This document shows positions 22,001 to 29,200 of a stretch of DNA of 33,085 nucleotides, one piece after another. Source of the DNA: Apostichopus parvimensis (lineage: Eukaryota > Echinodermata > Holothuroidea > Aspidochirotida > Stichopodidae); NCBI GenBank assembly GCA_000934455.1, contig KN882689.1, positions 13,843 through 46,927 on the forward strand, given 5' to 3'. The notes under the pieces are model-generated. The model did not search any database. It was given only the letters and a program-made list of their open reading frames with translations, and was not told the origin of the DNA. Position numbers and translations under genes: made by a program. How positions within the stretch are numbered: the first letter of the stretch is position 1; each line of letters opens with the position of its first letter.

Positions 22001-24244
22001 ACATTGTGGACAGTCCTGATAAACTATGTGTGCTCTAGCTGCAGCTTGATTGCTTGAAGAAAATATTCAAGATGGCAATTTTGGAATGGAAAATTGGTAA
22101 ACATTAGAAAATGTGCCACTCACTAGATTCGCGCAGCTTCATCAGGAATTTGGTAGCTATGAGAATATGACATTAGTTGTAGAATACACATTTAAGAGTA
22201 TATACTATAATAGTTGAGTGCTGCAAGGGAGCATGTCACATTCCCCTCCATGATTATAAAGAATAATTTGTGGATTATTTTTTTGTTCTTTACATTGAAC
22301 ACCAATGAAAGTCTGGTAGTTGTGTAAATAAGCTACAGTAACACTGTATGTTTATTATAGCTCTGTAAATATATGTAATCCTATGTAATTCACTGAAATC
22401 TCTGTAATCTCTAGGCCTAGGTGTATTGTATTGTGTAGCTATAATCTGTATATAATTCTAATCTGGAAGCAAGCTTATTCCCAGGTATGTGTACTGTAGC
22501 TCTCACACGGCCCTGGGCATTTTATTGTAATATGGTACTGCCGTCGGTCATGAGAACAGGTATATATTTAAAATTGTAATGAGTCGGAAAATCAGAACAG
22601 TGAAAAAACTTCCAGCCTCACCGGAATGTGAACCCAGGCCTGGGAAGGTCGTCATTCCACTGTAGGCTTTTGCAACATGTGTCGAACAATGCTAGTTCTG
22701 TGTTTGGTGACATAACTTTGCCTTACTCTAGACTAATCATGATGCTAACCAACTCAAAATCATTTGTGAATCCTAAGGCTGGATCTTGAAAGAGATACTT
22801 TGAACAGACTCTGTTACATGAAATGGATTTATAAACGACCAAGGCAAATGAATATATATATTTGAAATTGTAATAAGGTTGGAAAATCTTCCAGCTTCCA
22901 CAGGGATGGAATTAGAGAGAACATTTATAGTTAGAACACAGATCATCAAAGTGTCTATATCCTTCTTGGTATCTCTGTACAATGGTGTAGTCGGCAGGAT
23001 AAGCATGATACATAGTCAAGTATGTGAAGAGATCCAGTGCTATCAAGTTTCACAATAATCAGTTTTGTGCTATAGGCTTCTGTTTGGCCATAAAGTCCCT
23101 TGACTATACCATGTTTCTTTCACTGACACTAGCTACAGAATATTTGTATGTATTGATTATAGCCACTGCATAAAGGCCTTAACATGGCAACTGGTGCTAA
23201 TGAGTTTCATTCACTATCATTCCTCACTTAGTTCTTTGCAAATAGGTGAAGGTCATTCTGTGTACATGTTTCAATTTGTCTAATATATAAGGACTTCTGT
23301 ATAATGCTGATTGTGAAAGCTATAAAGCCCAAGGTCAACTGTTTTGACCTCTACCTTCCAAGCACAAGGGCAGTTACAGTTCAATGGCTGCATTTAGAAC
23401 TGAAATTTTCCTGAAGTCTTTTGTTCAATTGATTTACGCACATAGTTAGGTACACAATGCTTACTATTACTATATGATGAACACATCCTGTGTTTAAATC
23501 ATAGGACAATGCAGGGTGCTGAAAATAGCACACATAAGTGTATCATACACTAGACGTAGCGTGCAATGCATTGGCTGTTTTGTACACACATTAGCAATAG
23601 GACCCTATCCCTTCCACAAAACCCACACTAAGATCAACCACCACAGTTCACCCACGGAACACACCCTTCTTAAGCAAGCAAAATGGCGTTCCTCTTGTGC
23701 CCATTCATACAACGTAGCGTTACGCGTCGCAATTAAGGTCAATTCATAGAGCGAGAAGCTCCACGGACTATCCGAGTGTTGTTCAATTAAACCTCACGTA
23801 CAGCTGTGCACATGGCTGGGGTTTGTATACATCTCACATACCCGGTTCATTCACATTAACGGCAATACATCTGATAAATATGAATATTTAGCAGCAATAG
23901 TCTCGGTGAATACTGTACAAAACTTACGCGGCAGACAAAAATTAACATAAATATATGCATATTTATAGTATAATCAATTCTACTGTATTGCTATTTGCTT
24001 TGTAGCATAATGACTGCCTAGGCCTGTAGGTTTTTCAATACTACTTACCTGTAAACAAAGATCAAAATCGACGCACTTATCGCACTTGATACTGCAGGCC
24101 CGAAGTTCAACCTGACAATTGTTGCAGTAGAACCTTGTAGGGACCTCTGTGGAAAGACAAATACGAGAGTTAAATCATCAAAAACACAGAAATATGAAAC
24201 AAATGGGCAAAATCTGAAGAGGAACTGTAATTCCTACCTGCCAT
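9981..24244 (-). CDS. TADA2B: TADA2B (ADA2b, SAGA adaptor), 12 coding exons, 3' end missing
   Basis: Transcriptional adaptor 2-beta, which in other animals links the GCN5/PCAF acetyltransferase to SAGA in the nucleus. Coding exons, 5' to 3': 24244-24238, 24146-24049, 21569-21510, 20676-20579, 19624-19533, 16462-16406, 15780-15677, 14040-13968, 13184-13029, 12251-12144, 10526-10455, 10092-9981. All introns have GT..AG ends and all phases join, giving 345 codons plus 2 nt. Domain order: ZZ zinc finger (residues 10-50), SANT (about 66-107), the ADA2 signature GYMPLRDDFE (162-171), AHVDMYTRALKERLRRKKIA (about 200-220), then a long basic, coiled-coil-like region. The start MAE matches the known family N terminus and has A at -3 and G at +4. 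The vertebrate protein is about 420 residues, so the C-terminal SWIRM-like part is absent. ADA2b rather than ADA2a is inferred from the SPSL..GYMPLRDD and AHVDMY stretches. Confidence 0.93.
10455..10526 (-). CDS. TADA2B: TADA2B exon 11
   Basis: 72 nt, phase 1 in and out, acceptor TTGCAG, donor GTAAGA. It codes EKQIKSRIRELVKYRKFGI; the vertebrate protein has EK.LR.KIREL..YR..GI here. Confidence 0.93.
10527..12143 (-). other. TADA2B intron 10
   Basis: 1617 bp. Holds the 34-bp minisatellite; otherwise unremarkable. Confidence 0.85.
11163..11635. repeat. 34-bp minisatellite, about 14 copies, in TADA2B intron 10
   Basis: Units read GCCATAGCATAACACATAT and then TTATATAGTTTCAAT, with substitutions and 1-3 bp indels. 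The core ATAGCATAACA is the best kept part. It accounts for the long minus-strand open frame there. Confidence 0.95.
12144..12251 (-). CDS. TADA2B: TADA2B exon 10
   Basis: 108 nt, phase 1 in and out, acceptor TTTTCAG, donor GTAAGT. It codes KEETEFMERLRPFAPCISLK, matching the family stretch KEE.EL...LRP......C..F, and then ELHSNVQ. Confidence 0.92.
12252..13028 (-). other. TADA2B intron 9
   Basis: 777 bp. Holds the tRNA-like fragment at 12328-12376. The GC-richer part, 12530-12680, lies in a 98-codon plus-strand frame with no recognisable family. Confidence 0.85.
12328..12376 (-). repeat. tRNA-like fragment
   Basis: On the minus strand GATGTTGCTCAGCTGGTAGA followed by GCTGAGGTCTTGCCC resembles the 5' half of a tRNA with an A box. 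No B box follows, so it is a truncated tRNA or SINE head. Confidence 0.4.
13029..13184 (-). CDS. TADA2B: TADA2B exon 9: AHVDMY..LKER.RRK block
   Basis: 156 nt, phase 1 in and out. It codes residues 197-248: LKEAHVDMYTRALKERLRRK followed by KIARDYGL, then a lysine/glutamate-rich tail. Donor GTAAGT. Confidence 0.95.
13185..13967 (-). other. TADA2B intron 8
   Basis: 783 bp. Holds the tRNA-like relic and a run of about 16 C at 13567-13582. Confidence 0.85.
13391..13463 (+). repeat. Degenerate tRNA-like relic
   Basis: TAGCTCTGTTGGTTCAG, GGACTTGTATTGAT and TTTAAATCCCCTTCTACCC follow tRNA order (A box, anticodon arm with TGT, T arm), but the B box has decayed. It is more likely a SINE head or tRNA pseudogene than a working tRNA. 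Confidence 0.45.
13968..14040 (-). CDS. TADA2B: TADA2B exon 8
   Basis: 73 nt, phase 0 in, phase 1 out, acceptor CTGCAG, donor GTGAGT. It codes an acidic stretch, NNDAEKIVSHLQVSLEDDE, where the family has DAE.LIS.L.V...DD. Confidence 0.9.
14041..15676 (-). other. TADA2B intron 7
   Basis: 1636 bp. Apart from a TA run at 15308-15323, nothing is recognised. Confidence 0.85.
15677..15780 (-). CDS. TADA2B: TADA2B exon 7: GYMPLRDDFE motif
   Basis: 104 nt, ends in phase 0 before donor GTGAGT. It codes GPLSPSLSNNF and HELGYMPLRDDFER (residues 138-172). The GYMPLRDD.E block is one of the best conserved ADA2 signatures and is the main anchor of the gene call. Confidence 0.95.
15781..16405 (-). other. 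TADA2B intron 6
   Basis: 625 bp with the GAAATT simple repeat. Confidence 0.85.
15862..15918. repeat. GAAATT simple repeat
   Basis: Irregular repetition of TTGAAAT in TADA2B intron 6. Confidence 0.7.
16406..16462 (-). CDS. TADA2B: TADA2B exon 6
   Basis: 57 nt, phase 1 in and out, acceptor TTTGTAG, donor GTGAGT. It codes RPNPVIDHTCSDD; the family has a similar P.RV.DHTC linker after SANT. The small size makes it weaker alone, but phase and order support it. Confidence 0.87.
16701..16746. repeat. Left part of a split minisatellite
   Basis: Two units of the form GTGTGAGTACAAGATTCT. The same unit resumes at 18311, beyond the nested insertion. Confidence 0.75.
16770..16804. repeat. Hairpin-forming inverted repeat
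   Basis: CCGAGGAC at 16770-16777 pairs with GTCCTCGG at 16797-16804. A third related GTCCTCG lies near 16828. It sits between the minisatellite and the hAT element and may belong to an older insertion whose ends I cannot place. Confidence 0.4.
16899..18254. mobile_element. Non-autonomous hAT-type element, 1.36 kb, in TADA2B intron 5
   Basis: The left end is TAGCGTTGTGCGGTAGTC; the right end read inward is TAGGGTTGTGCGGGATCCC. Both ends are flanked by ATGGAAAA (16891-16898 and 18255-18262), an 8-bp target duplication as hAT transposons make. ACCGGTA-type motifs crowd both subterminal regions. I see no transposase frame inside, so it would have moved with help from elsewhere. Confidence 0.85.
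18311..18378. repeat. Right part of the split minisatellite
   Basis: Three units of GTGTGNGAGTACAAGATTCT, the last one decayed. It matches the units at 16701-16746. Confidence 0.75.
19533..19624 (-). CDS. TADA2B: TADA2B exon 5: end of SANT domain
   Basis: 92 nt. It completes W88 and runs EAAAAHVGTKSKEEVKDHY, the last SANT helix with the HY pair that ADA2 family members have in place of a third tryptophan. Donor GTAAGA. Confidence 0.93.
19892..20335. repeat. Three-copy tandem repeat interrupted by the SINE
   Basis: GAGCATATTATACT...TAGAGTAAGTAACCGTGTAGCG.CAGGCCAAGAG-like units begin near 19892, 19963 and 20278. The first two are 71 bp apart; the third is pushed away by the SINE. Confidence 0.8.
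20025..20274 (+). mobile_element. tRNA-derived SINE in TADA2B intron 4
   Basis: The head GGGAGTGTTAGCTCAGTGG is tRNA-like, with an A box at 20034-20044 and a B-box-like GTCGAGTCAC near 20081. A non-tRNA body with the hairpin CCTGCTTGCAGG follows, then a CATACATAC tail. AGAGCATATCGTACT before it and AGAGCAAATCATACT after it look like a target duplication, but the flanks are themselves units of a tandem repeat. Confidence 0.75.
20579..20676 (-). CDS. TADA2B: TADA2B exon 4: start of SANT domain
   Basis: 98 nt, ends in phase 2 inside Trp88 before donor GTGAGT. It codes W68, SDEYAVLDGIETFGYGNW, the first SANT helices in which ADA2 proteins read EE..LLDAIE.FG.GNW. Confidence 0.93.
20677..21509 (-). 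other. TADA2B intron 3
   Basis: 833 bp, nothing recognised apart from a C-rich stretch near 21360-21390. Confidence 0.85.
21510..21569 (-). CDS. TADA2B: TADA2B exon 3: ZZ finger, last part
   Basis: 60 nt, 20 codons, phase 0 on both sides, acceptor ACAG and donor GTAAGT. It carries C36 and the ZZ histidines H46 and H50 (SGAELGTHKRDHDYQ), matching the family pattern GAE.G.H...H.Y. Confidence 0.92.
21570..24048 (-). other. TADA2B intron 2
   Basis: 2479 bp with the diverged direct repeat pair; no nested gene recognised. Confidence 0.85.
22561..22913. repeat. Diverged direct repeat pair in TADA2B intron 2
   Basis: 22561-22630 and 22853-22913 share TATATATTT.AAATTGTAAT, a GTYGGAAAATC block and CTTCCAGC. 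A tRNA-like GTGAACCCAGG in the first suggests a SINE family, but I cannot define ends. Confidence 0.45.
24049..24146 (-). CDS. TADA2B: TADA2B exon 2: ZZ finger, first part
   Basis: 98 nt, entry phase 1, ends in phase 0 before donor GTAAGTAG. It codes residues 3-35 with the zinc ligands C10-x2-C13, C24-x2-C27 and C33. FYCNNC and KCDKCVDFDLC are typical of ADA2-type ZZ fingers. Confidence 0.93.
24238..24244 (-). CDS. TADA2B: TADA2B exon 1 (coding part)
   Basis: ATG GCA G, then donor GTAGGA at 24237. Only Met-Ala and the first base of Glu3 are coded here; the splice completes GAG. The context GAACATGGC is a good start context. The exon must extend upstream as 5' UTR, but its transcription start is not visible. 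Confidence 0.85.
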
Positions 24245-26086
24245 GTTCGGAATCACTCTCTAGGTCTCATGCATGACGTCATAGACTGGTTCGTGCAGCT
24301 GGCTACCCAAAACAAAAGGACAGACAGGATATCTGGTGGCATCAGTTAATAATAGTACAAGCTTCCAGTTCCAGAAACCAGCACTGACAGAAACCATACG
24401 TTAGACACACAATTGATGTTTAGGAACCGGTTGTGCGATCTACAGCCTAGCGACAAACCGATCTCAGAATGCAATAGCCGACGGTTGGGGAACAAATCAT
24501 CAATATCAGTGTCACCAACTGGTGTTGTTAAAATATTGGCGTTAGTCGATTGGTTTGTGTTGTCAATTTATCATCCCGTTATAAATCAATAATGACTTAG
24601 CCTAAACAGTAGTACTACTAGGCCTAGCCTAGTACTTACGCCTTATAATATGTACTATGCCTAACTTACACTTCGGTTAGCCTAGGTATGTGGCAGAATC
24701 ATAGCCGGTCTACAAAGATGGTAGCCAGTTTGTCAAGCCGAAAGGAGGTATCGCCAACTATTCAAAGTCGTTCAACCAAATATCTGAAAATATGGAACCC
24801 GGATAATGTGAAATAATTAGGCCTAATGTTAGTTAGTACTTCGTAGTTGGTACTTGGTAGTCTAACATGGTGATTGGATGGAATATTATACCTTGAGACT
24901 TGAAATTGCCGTTTTTACATGTATTGATACCATATTTATTTATTTCTCGAGGAGTATCGGCCCCAGCAATTGTGCCATTTTGGTACATATTTAGGAAAAT
25001 CTGTAGACTGCTTAATAAATGGAATGCATCTGAAATTCACATGGTATACCCACTAGGGAACTGCAAATGCTATACTATTATTATTATAACAATATGAAAG
25101 TTACTACAAGAAAGGATTGGAAGGAATAATTGGGGATATTTCTTCATTCTCTACAATGGAAGCAAACAGGAACAACTAAGCTGATATATACTGCAGACTT
25201 GCTGACCAGTCTTTCACAAAATAGAGTGTTTTATCCATCCCCTAAAATTGAAGGTTCAGGAAGATTTGGGAAGTTGGGCAATATCCAACCAAAACGTATA
25301 GTATGATCCAAATATGTTGGGTTTGACTCTGCAATAATATAGGCTATATAAATGCAGTGCTAGCATGGGTGTGCAGAACACAATGGCATTTATTTTATAC
25401 AATTACTTCTTGTAAATGTAAGTGATTTTTCTCCATGCACAAAATTACACACAGCCCATGTCTGATGTCAAGTTAAAAATAATAATTACAAATAAAAAAT
25501 TCCAGGAGATTAGCACATAACATCAGGAGACCATGAAAATGTTATTAAAATTCTTTGTGAATTTTGTAGGCAAAGGTGTGCAGTAACCATTCCTTAAACT
25601 GCTAAGTTGTCATAAAAATAATATAATTTGGACTGTTCATATTTCAGAACACACAGAAAAAACCTTTGCAATAGCTTTTGAATTTATTAGCATGCTAAAA
25701 TTAGAGGCAACACTTCAGTGTGTGCTCTTAAGTTAAAGTGTACATTAAATTTGATGAAAATGTTCAAAAATACCTTCTTGGAGATTCTAACCTTTCAAAA
25801 TAATTGCCAGATATTGATGAGTGTCCAGTTTCTACAATTAATTGTCTCAGTGAGGAAGAATGCTAAGAGTGTAACTAACATAATTTTTAAAGCTTTGAAC
25901 AGCTTAACGTTTTAAACAATTTAGTTTTGCTCAATACTGTTGATGTTTCAAAATCTATTGTGGCACAAATGCAACAAAGTAACAATCTCGTTTGCGGTCA
26001 TACATCTGGCGTGAAGTGTTTTACGTTTCAAACACTATCAGGTACTTAAATTTTAAGTAAACCCTCGTTTTTATTTTGCTTTGCAG
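24245..26086. promoter_or_regulatory. Intergenic span between divergent TADA2B and MED17
   Basis: No coding exon on either strand. It must contain the TADA2B promoter and 5' UTR, the MED17 promoter and a non-coding MED17 first exon, because coding exon 1 of MED17 opens with an acceptor. A palindromic CRE lies at 24274-24281 and inverted CCAAT motifs (ATTGG) at 24549-24553 and 24873-24877. Possible donors for the UTR exon, such as CCTAGGTATG near 24684, cannot be chosen by eye. From about 24900 to 26000 the sequence is AT-rich with no feature I can name. Confidence 0.6.
24274..24281. promoter_or_regulatory. Consensus CRE (TGACGTCA)
   Basis: Perfect 8-bp palindrome TGACGTCA, the full CREB/ATF site, 30 bp before the TADA2B start codon on the minus strand. 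It is either in the core promoter or in the 5' UTR. If transcribed, it would carry an upstream ATG whose frame closes after nine codons. Confidence 0.5.
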
Positions 26087-26090
26087 GTTG

Positions 26091-26123
26091 ATGCCCACCG
26101 AACACCACTATGGATCTAATTGA
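26091..26123 (+). other. Short uORF overlapping the MED17 start
   Basis: The ATG at 26091, 19 nt before the MED17 start and 4 nt inside the exon, opens a 10-codon frame that ends TGA at 26121-26123, past the main ATG and in another frame. Its context (TTGATGC) is weak, while the main start has G at +4. Confidence 0.5.
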
Positions 26124-26210
26124 ACCCTCAGGACTGACTCTCAGTGTTGAATCACTGCAAGAATTTCAAGTCCAGGAAATTGGATTGGATGGACAAGAAA
26201 CATATGCTAA
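26110..26210 (+). CDS. MED17: MED17 coding exon 1
   Basis: 101 nt, 33 codons plus 2 nt of Lys34, donor GTGGGT. An acceptor (TTTGCAG) at 26086 lies 23 bp before the ATG, so the exon starts at 26087 with a short 5' UTR and an upstream non-coding exon must exist. It codes LSVESLQEF and [11 protein letters not shown]. Confidence 0.93.
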
Positions 26211-29200
26211 GTGGGTGTATTAATATTATTATTATTATCATTTTTTTGGTCAAAGCACATCAACTGTTCTGTTTTCAAATTATTTAAAATTCAAAAATTG
26301 TAGAAAACAGTTAACGGTAAATGAGCGCAGGTATTTCACAGCTTATCAAATTGAGTGTGGTCTTAATTTGTTTGTTTTCAACTTTTCATACATCACAGAC
26401 CAAAAGATAGCTCACAAGATTGAAGTTTAGTGTGACTTTTCCCTTCTGTCATAATTTGATGAGAAGTATTATTTGTGGTTTTAACATAAGTCTCTGACAT
26501 TATTTCTCTTTTTCAACATTACTTTAAATTTGAGTAGATTAATCTCACAGAATATCATAATGATGATGTTATTACTATTTTTTAATAATTACTATTTTTT
26601 TGCATACATCACAGGCCATTGTCTATGTCAGAAAACTTAGCAAAGTTAGCCCACAAAATCGACTTTTCTGAAGAAAATGAAGATAAGAAAAGTGATGATG
26701 CAAGGAACGGTCTCCCAGTAAAGGAACAAGAAGAGAAAGAGACCAAAGAGGCTGCAGCATTCCAGAACCAGCAAAAACCCTGGGAGTCAGTAAAGACAAA
26801 ATTGAGGTATCATATCCACATAACTCTGTTTCCCTCATGACTGGGGTGGGCAACCTGTGGCCCGCAGGCCACATGCGGCCCGCCGGTGATTTTTTTGCGG
26901 CCCGTGAGGTGTCTCAAGAAAATGAAAAGATATCTATATATTTTACATCATCACAAAAAAACGAGCTAGCTGCTTAGAATTTATCAGCACTAATGATGCT
27001 GTCAGGTAGGCCTTTTATCCCCATTAATTATCAACTGTACTGTATTGACATTATGTTTTTGTGAATACAGATTAAGTACACACACCTATTTCTTGAAAGT
27101 CCTCGGAATCAAAGATTTGAAATCAACAACAGGTCGTTGGTTTGGTGCGGCTTAGTCAATTTTTCACTCCTTATATCTGACCCATTCATTCAAAAAGGTT
27201 GCCCACCCCTGCCTTATGATCATAAGATGTCTTCGGTAATCTCTCCCAACAGGATAATCATATTATGTCAATATTAACAGTTACTACTACTTTTAAAGAC
27301 TTAACTAATATAGAGGGAGTTTGGAGAGCCAAATGAGACGTATGGGATGTTTTTTCTTTAATATACTGTCAACTCATGTGTATGTGGTTGTGCCATATGG
27401 GAGCAGTTGAGGTGATGATTTGGGATATTGTTAAGTACAAACTTAAGTTTGTATGTACAGAGGGGTTTCAACATCTCCCCGAAAATTACAGTACAGAATG
27501 ATGTGTTGACTAATGCATTGATTTCTGATAGATGATAATAGCAAAATTATAAACCTTTAAATTTAGAGAAATAACTTGCAATTGGTTTCAGGGGTTTGTT
27601 CATCCTCTGAGCTTCAAGGAGCAACAGGTTATCTCAATTAGGCACAAACTGGAACAAGGAGTCAACACGTTATCTCAAACAGTTGAAGAAAACTTGGCCA
27701 TTTTCTCAAAAATATTTCACAGTTTATAAACAATGTCATGTAACTCTCAACAACTATTAAAGGGATTTGTTAGCTCAAAATTGGTAAAATATGTCTATAT
27801 CTCACGTTGGAAGACTGTTCTTTCTGGATATTGAAACACTTTGGTCTAGAATTCTATACTGTAAACTCATTATGAGTGAATGACACGGTTGATGCCCACA
27901 AGGGATTGCTACAAATCTTTTCTGGTTCTCACTTAATTCTTGGACAGATTTAACTCACTTGCTCTACATTAGTGAGATAATAATTTTGAACTTTGAGCAA
28001 ATTGTATGGCAAGGAATCACAAAGCCAACTGGCTTTCTGGTGTTAGCTTAACATAAAAATGACATCACATTTGAATACAAACATTCAAACACATGTTCTA
28101 GCCTTAATTTCGGACCTTGGTCATTAGGACCTTAAATCATTAACCACCCTCTACACAGTTGCTGGTATCGTTTTGCTTTGCTCAACTCCCTCTGAGGATT
28201 TAGTCGATGTGGGGTCATGATATCGTTCTCGGCTAGATTGGCTGACATTGGCTAACTTGGCTTATGTTAGCTAGCTAACAGTCCCTACTCATTAGTGGGA
28301 CCCAGTACATCGGTAAGGATGATCAGTTCCGACACTGCAACCCTACATATATGATAAGAATATACAAAAACCACTTTTAGACTTAGTCACCAAAACATGG
28401 ATACATGTGCTTGATTAAGTCACCTTTCCTGTACACGTTTATCTAACAATCACACAAATTACTTCATATATGAATATATCATTTTTACACAATTAAGCCT
28501 TAGTTTACCTTAATTGGAAAGGTATTACAGATAATAACACGTAATGTAGAATTCAACTTAGGGGATCGTCCTGCGCCAAAATCCTGGTGATTAACTCGGT
28601 CAGACAAAATCAAAGGTCACTGTAGGACAATTGGACGTAAACTTGTATCCATTGAATTGAGCTTCAGTGTCATAATCCTGTGTTATGAGTTATTAAATGT
28701 GTGTGTGTATTTTTTTATCATTTCTTTTTGCAGGGATGCACTTACAGAAGTAAGTGTGTTATATGATGTTATCAACATTGCGAGAATGAACAGGGAGCCC
28801 CCTTACCAGTACATGATGCTTGAGAAGGTCTCAGGGGAGACCAGCTCACCAAATAATGAATTTGCTGTCAAACTTTTGGAGAAAAAGAAGGTACAGTATT
28901 TGTAATAATCTTTTGCTCTGCAAGGCTGTTTTTATTTTGTTTTTAATGAATGTCTACAGTGTAACATCTGTTTAGATGTGTGCGAATGTTTGTCTCTCAG
29001 ACAAACTTACCCTCTCGAGAAAAGTTTGCCAAATTACAAATGTTCTGATGTAACCAGGAAAGAGTATCTGTGAAGCAATGTTCACTTATCGAACAAATGT
29101 TTCAAAGAAAACATTTCAACTTTGAAGTATTCCTGGTGATGTTGCGGGCAGATATTAAAGCCCACCTTGACTGTAACTGTTGGATTATAATTAAATCATT

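Noticed and set aside
26623-26874. 83-codon minus-strand frame
   Set aside because: Antisense shadow of MED17 exon 2 running into the MITE.
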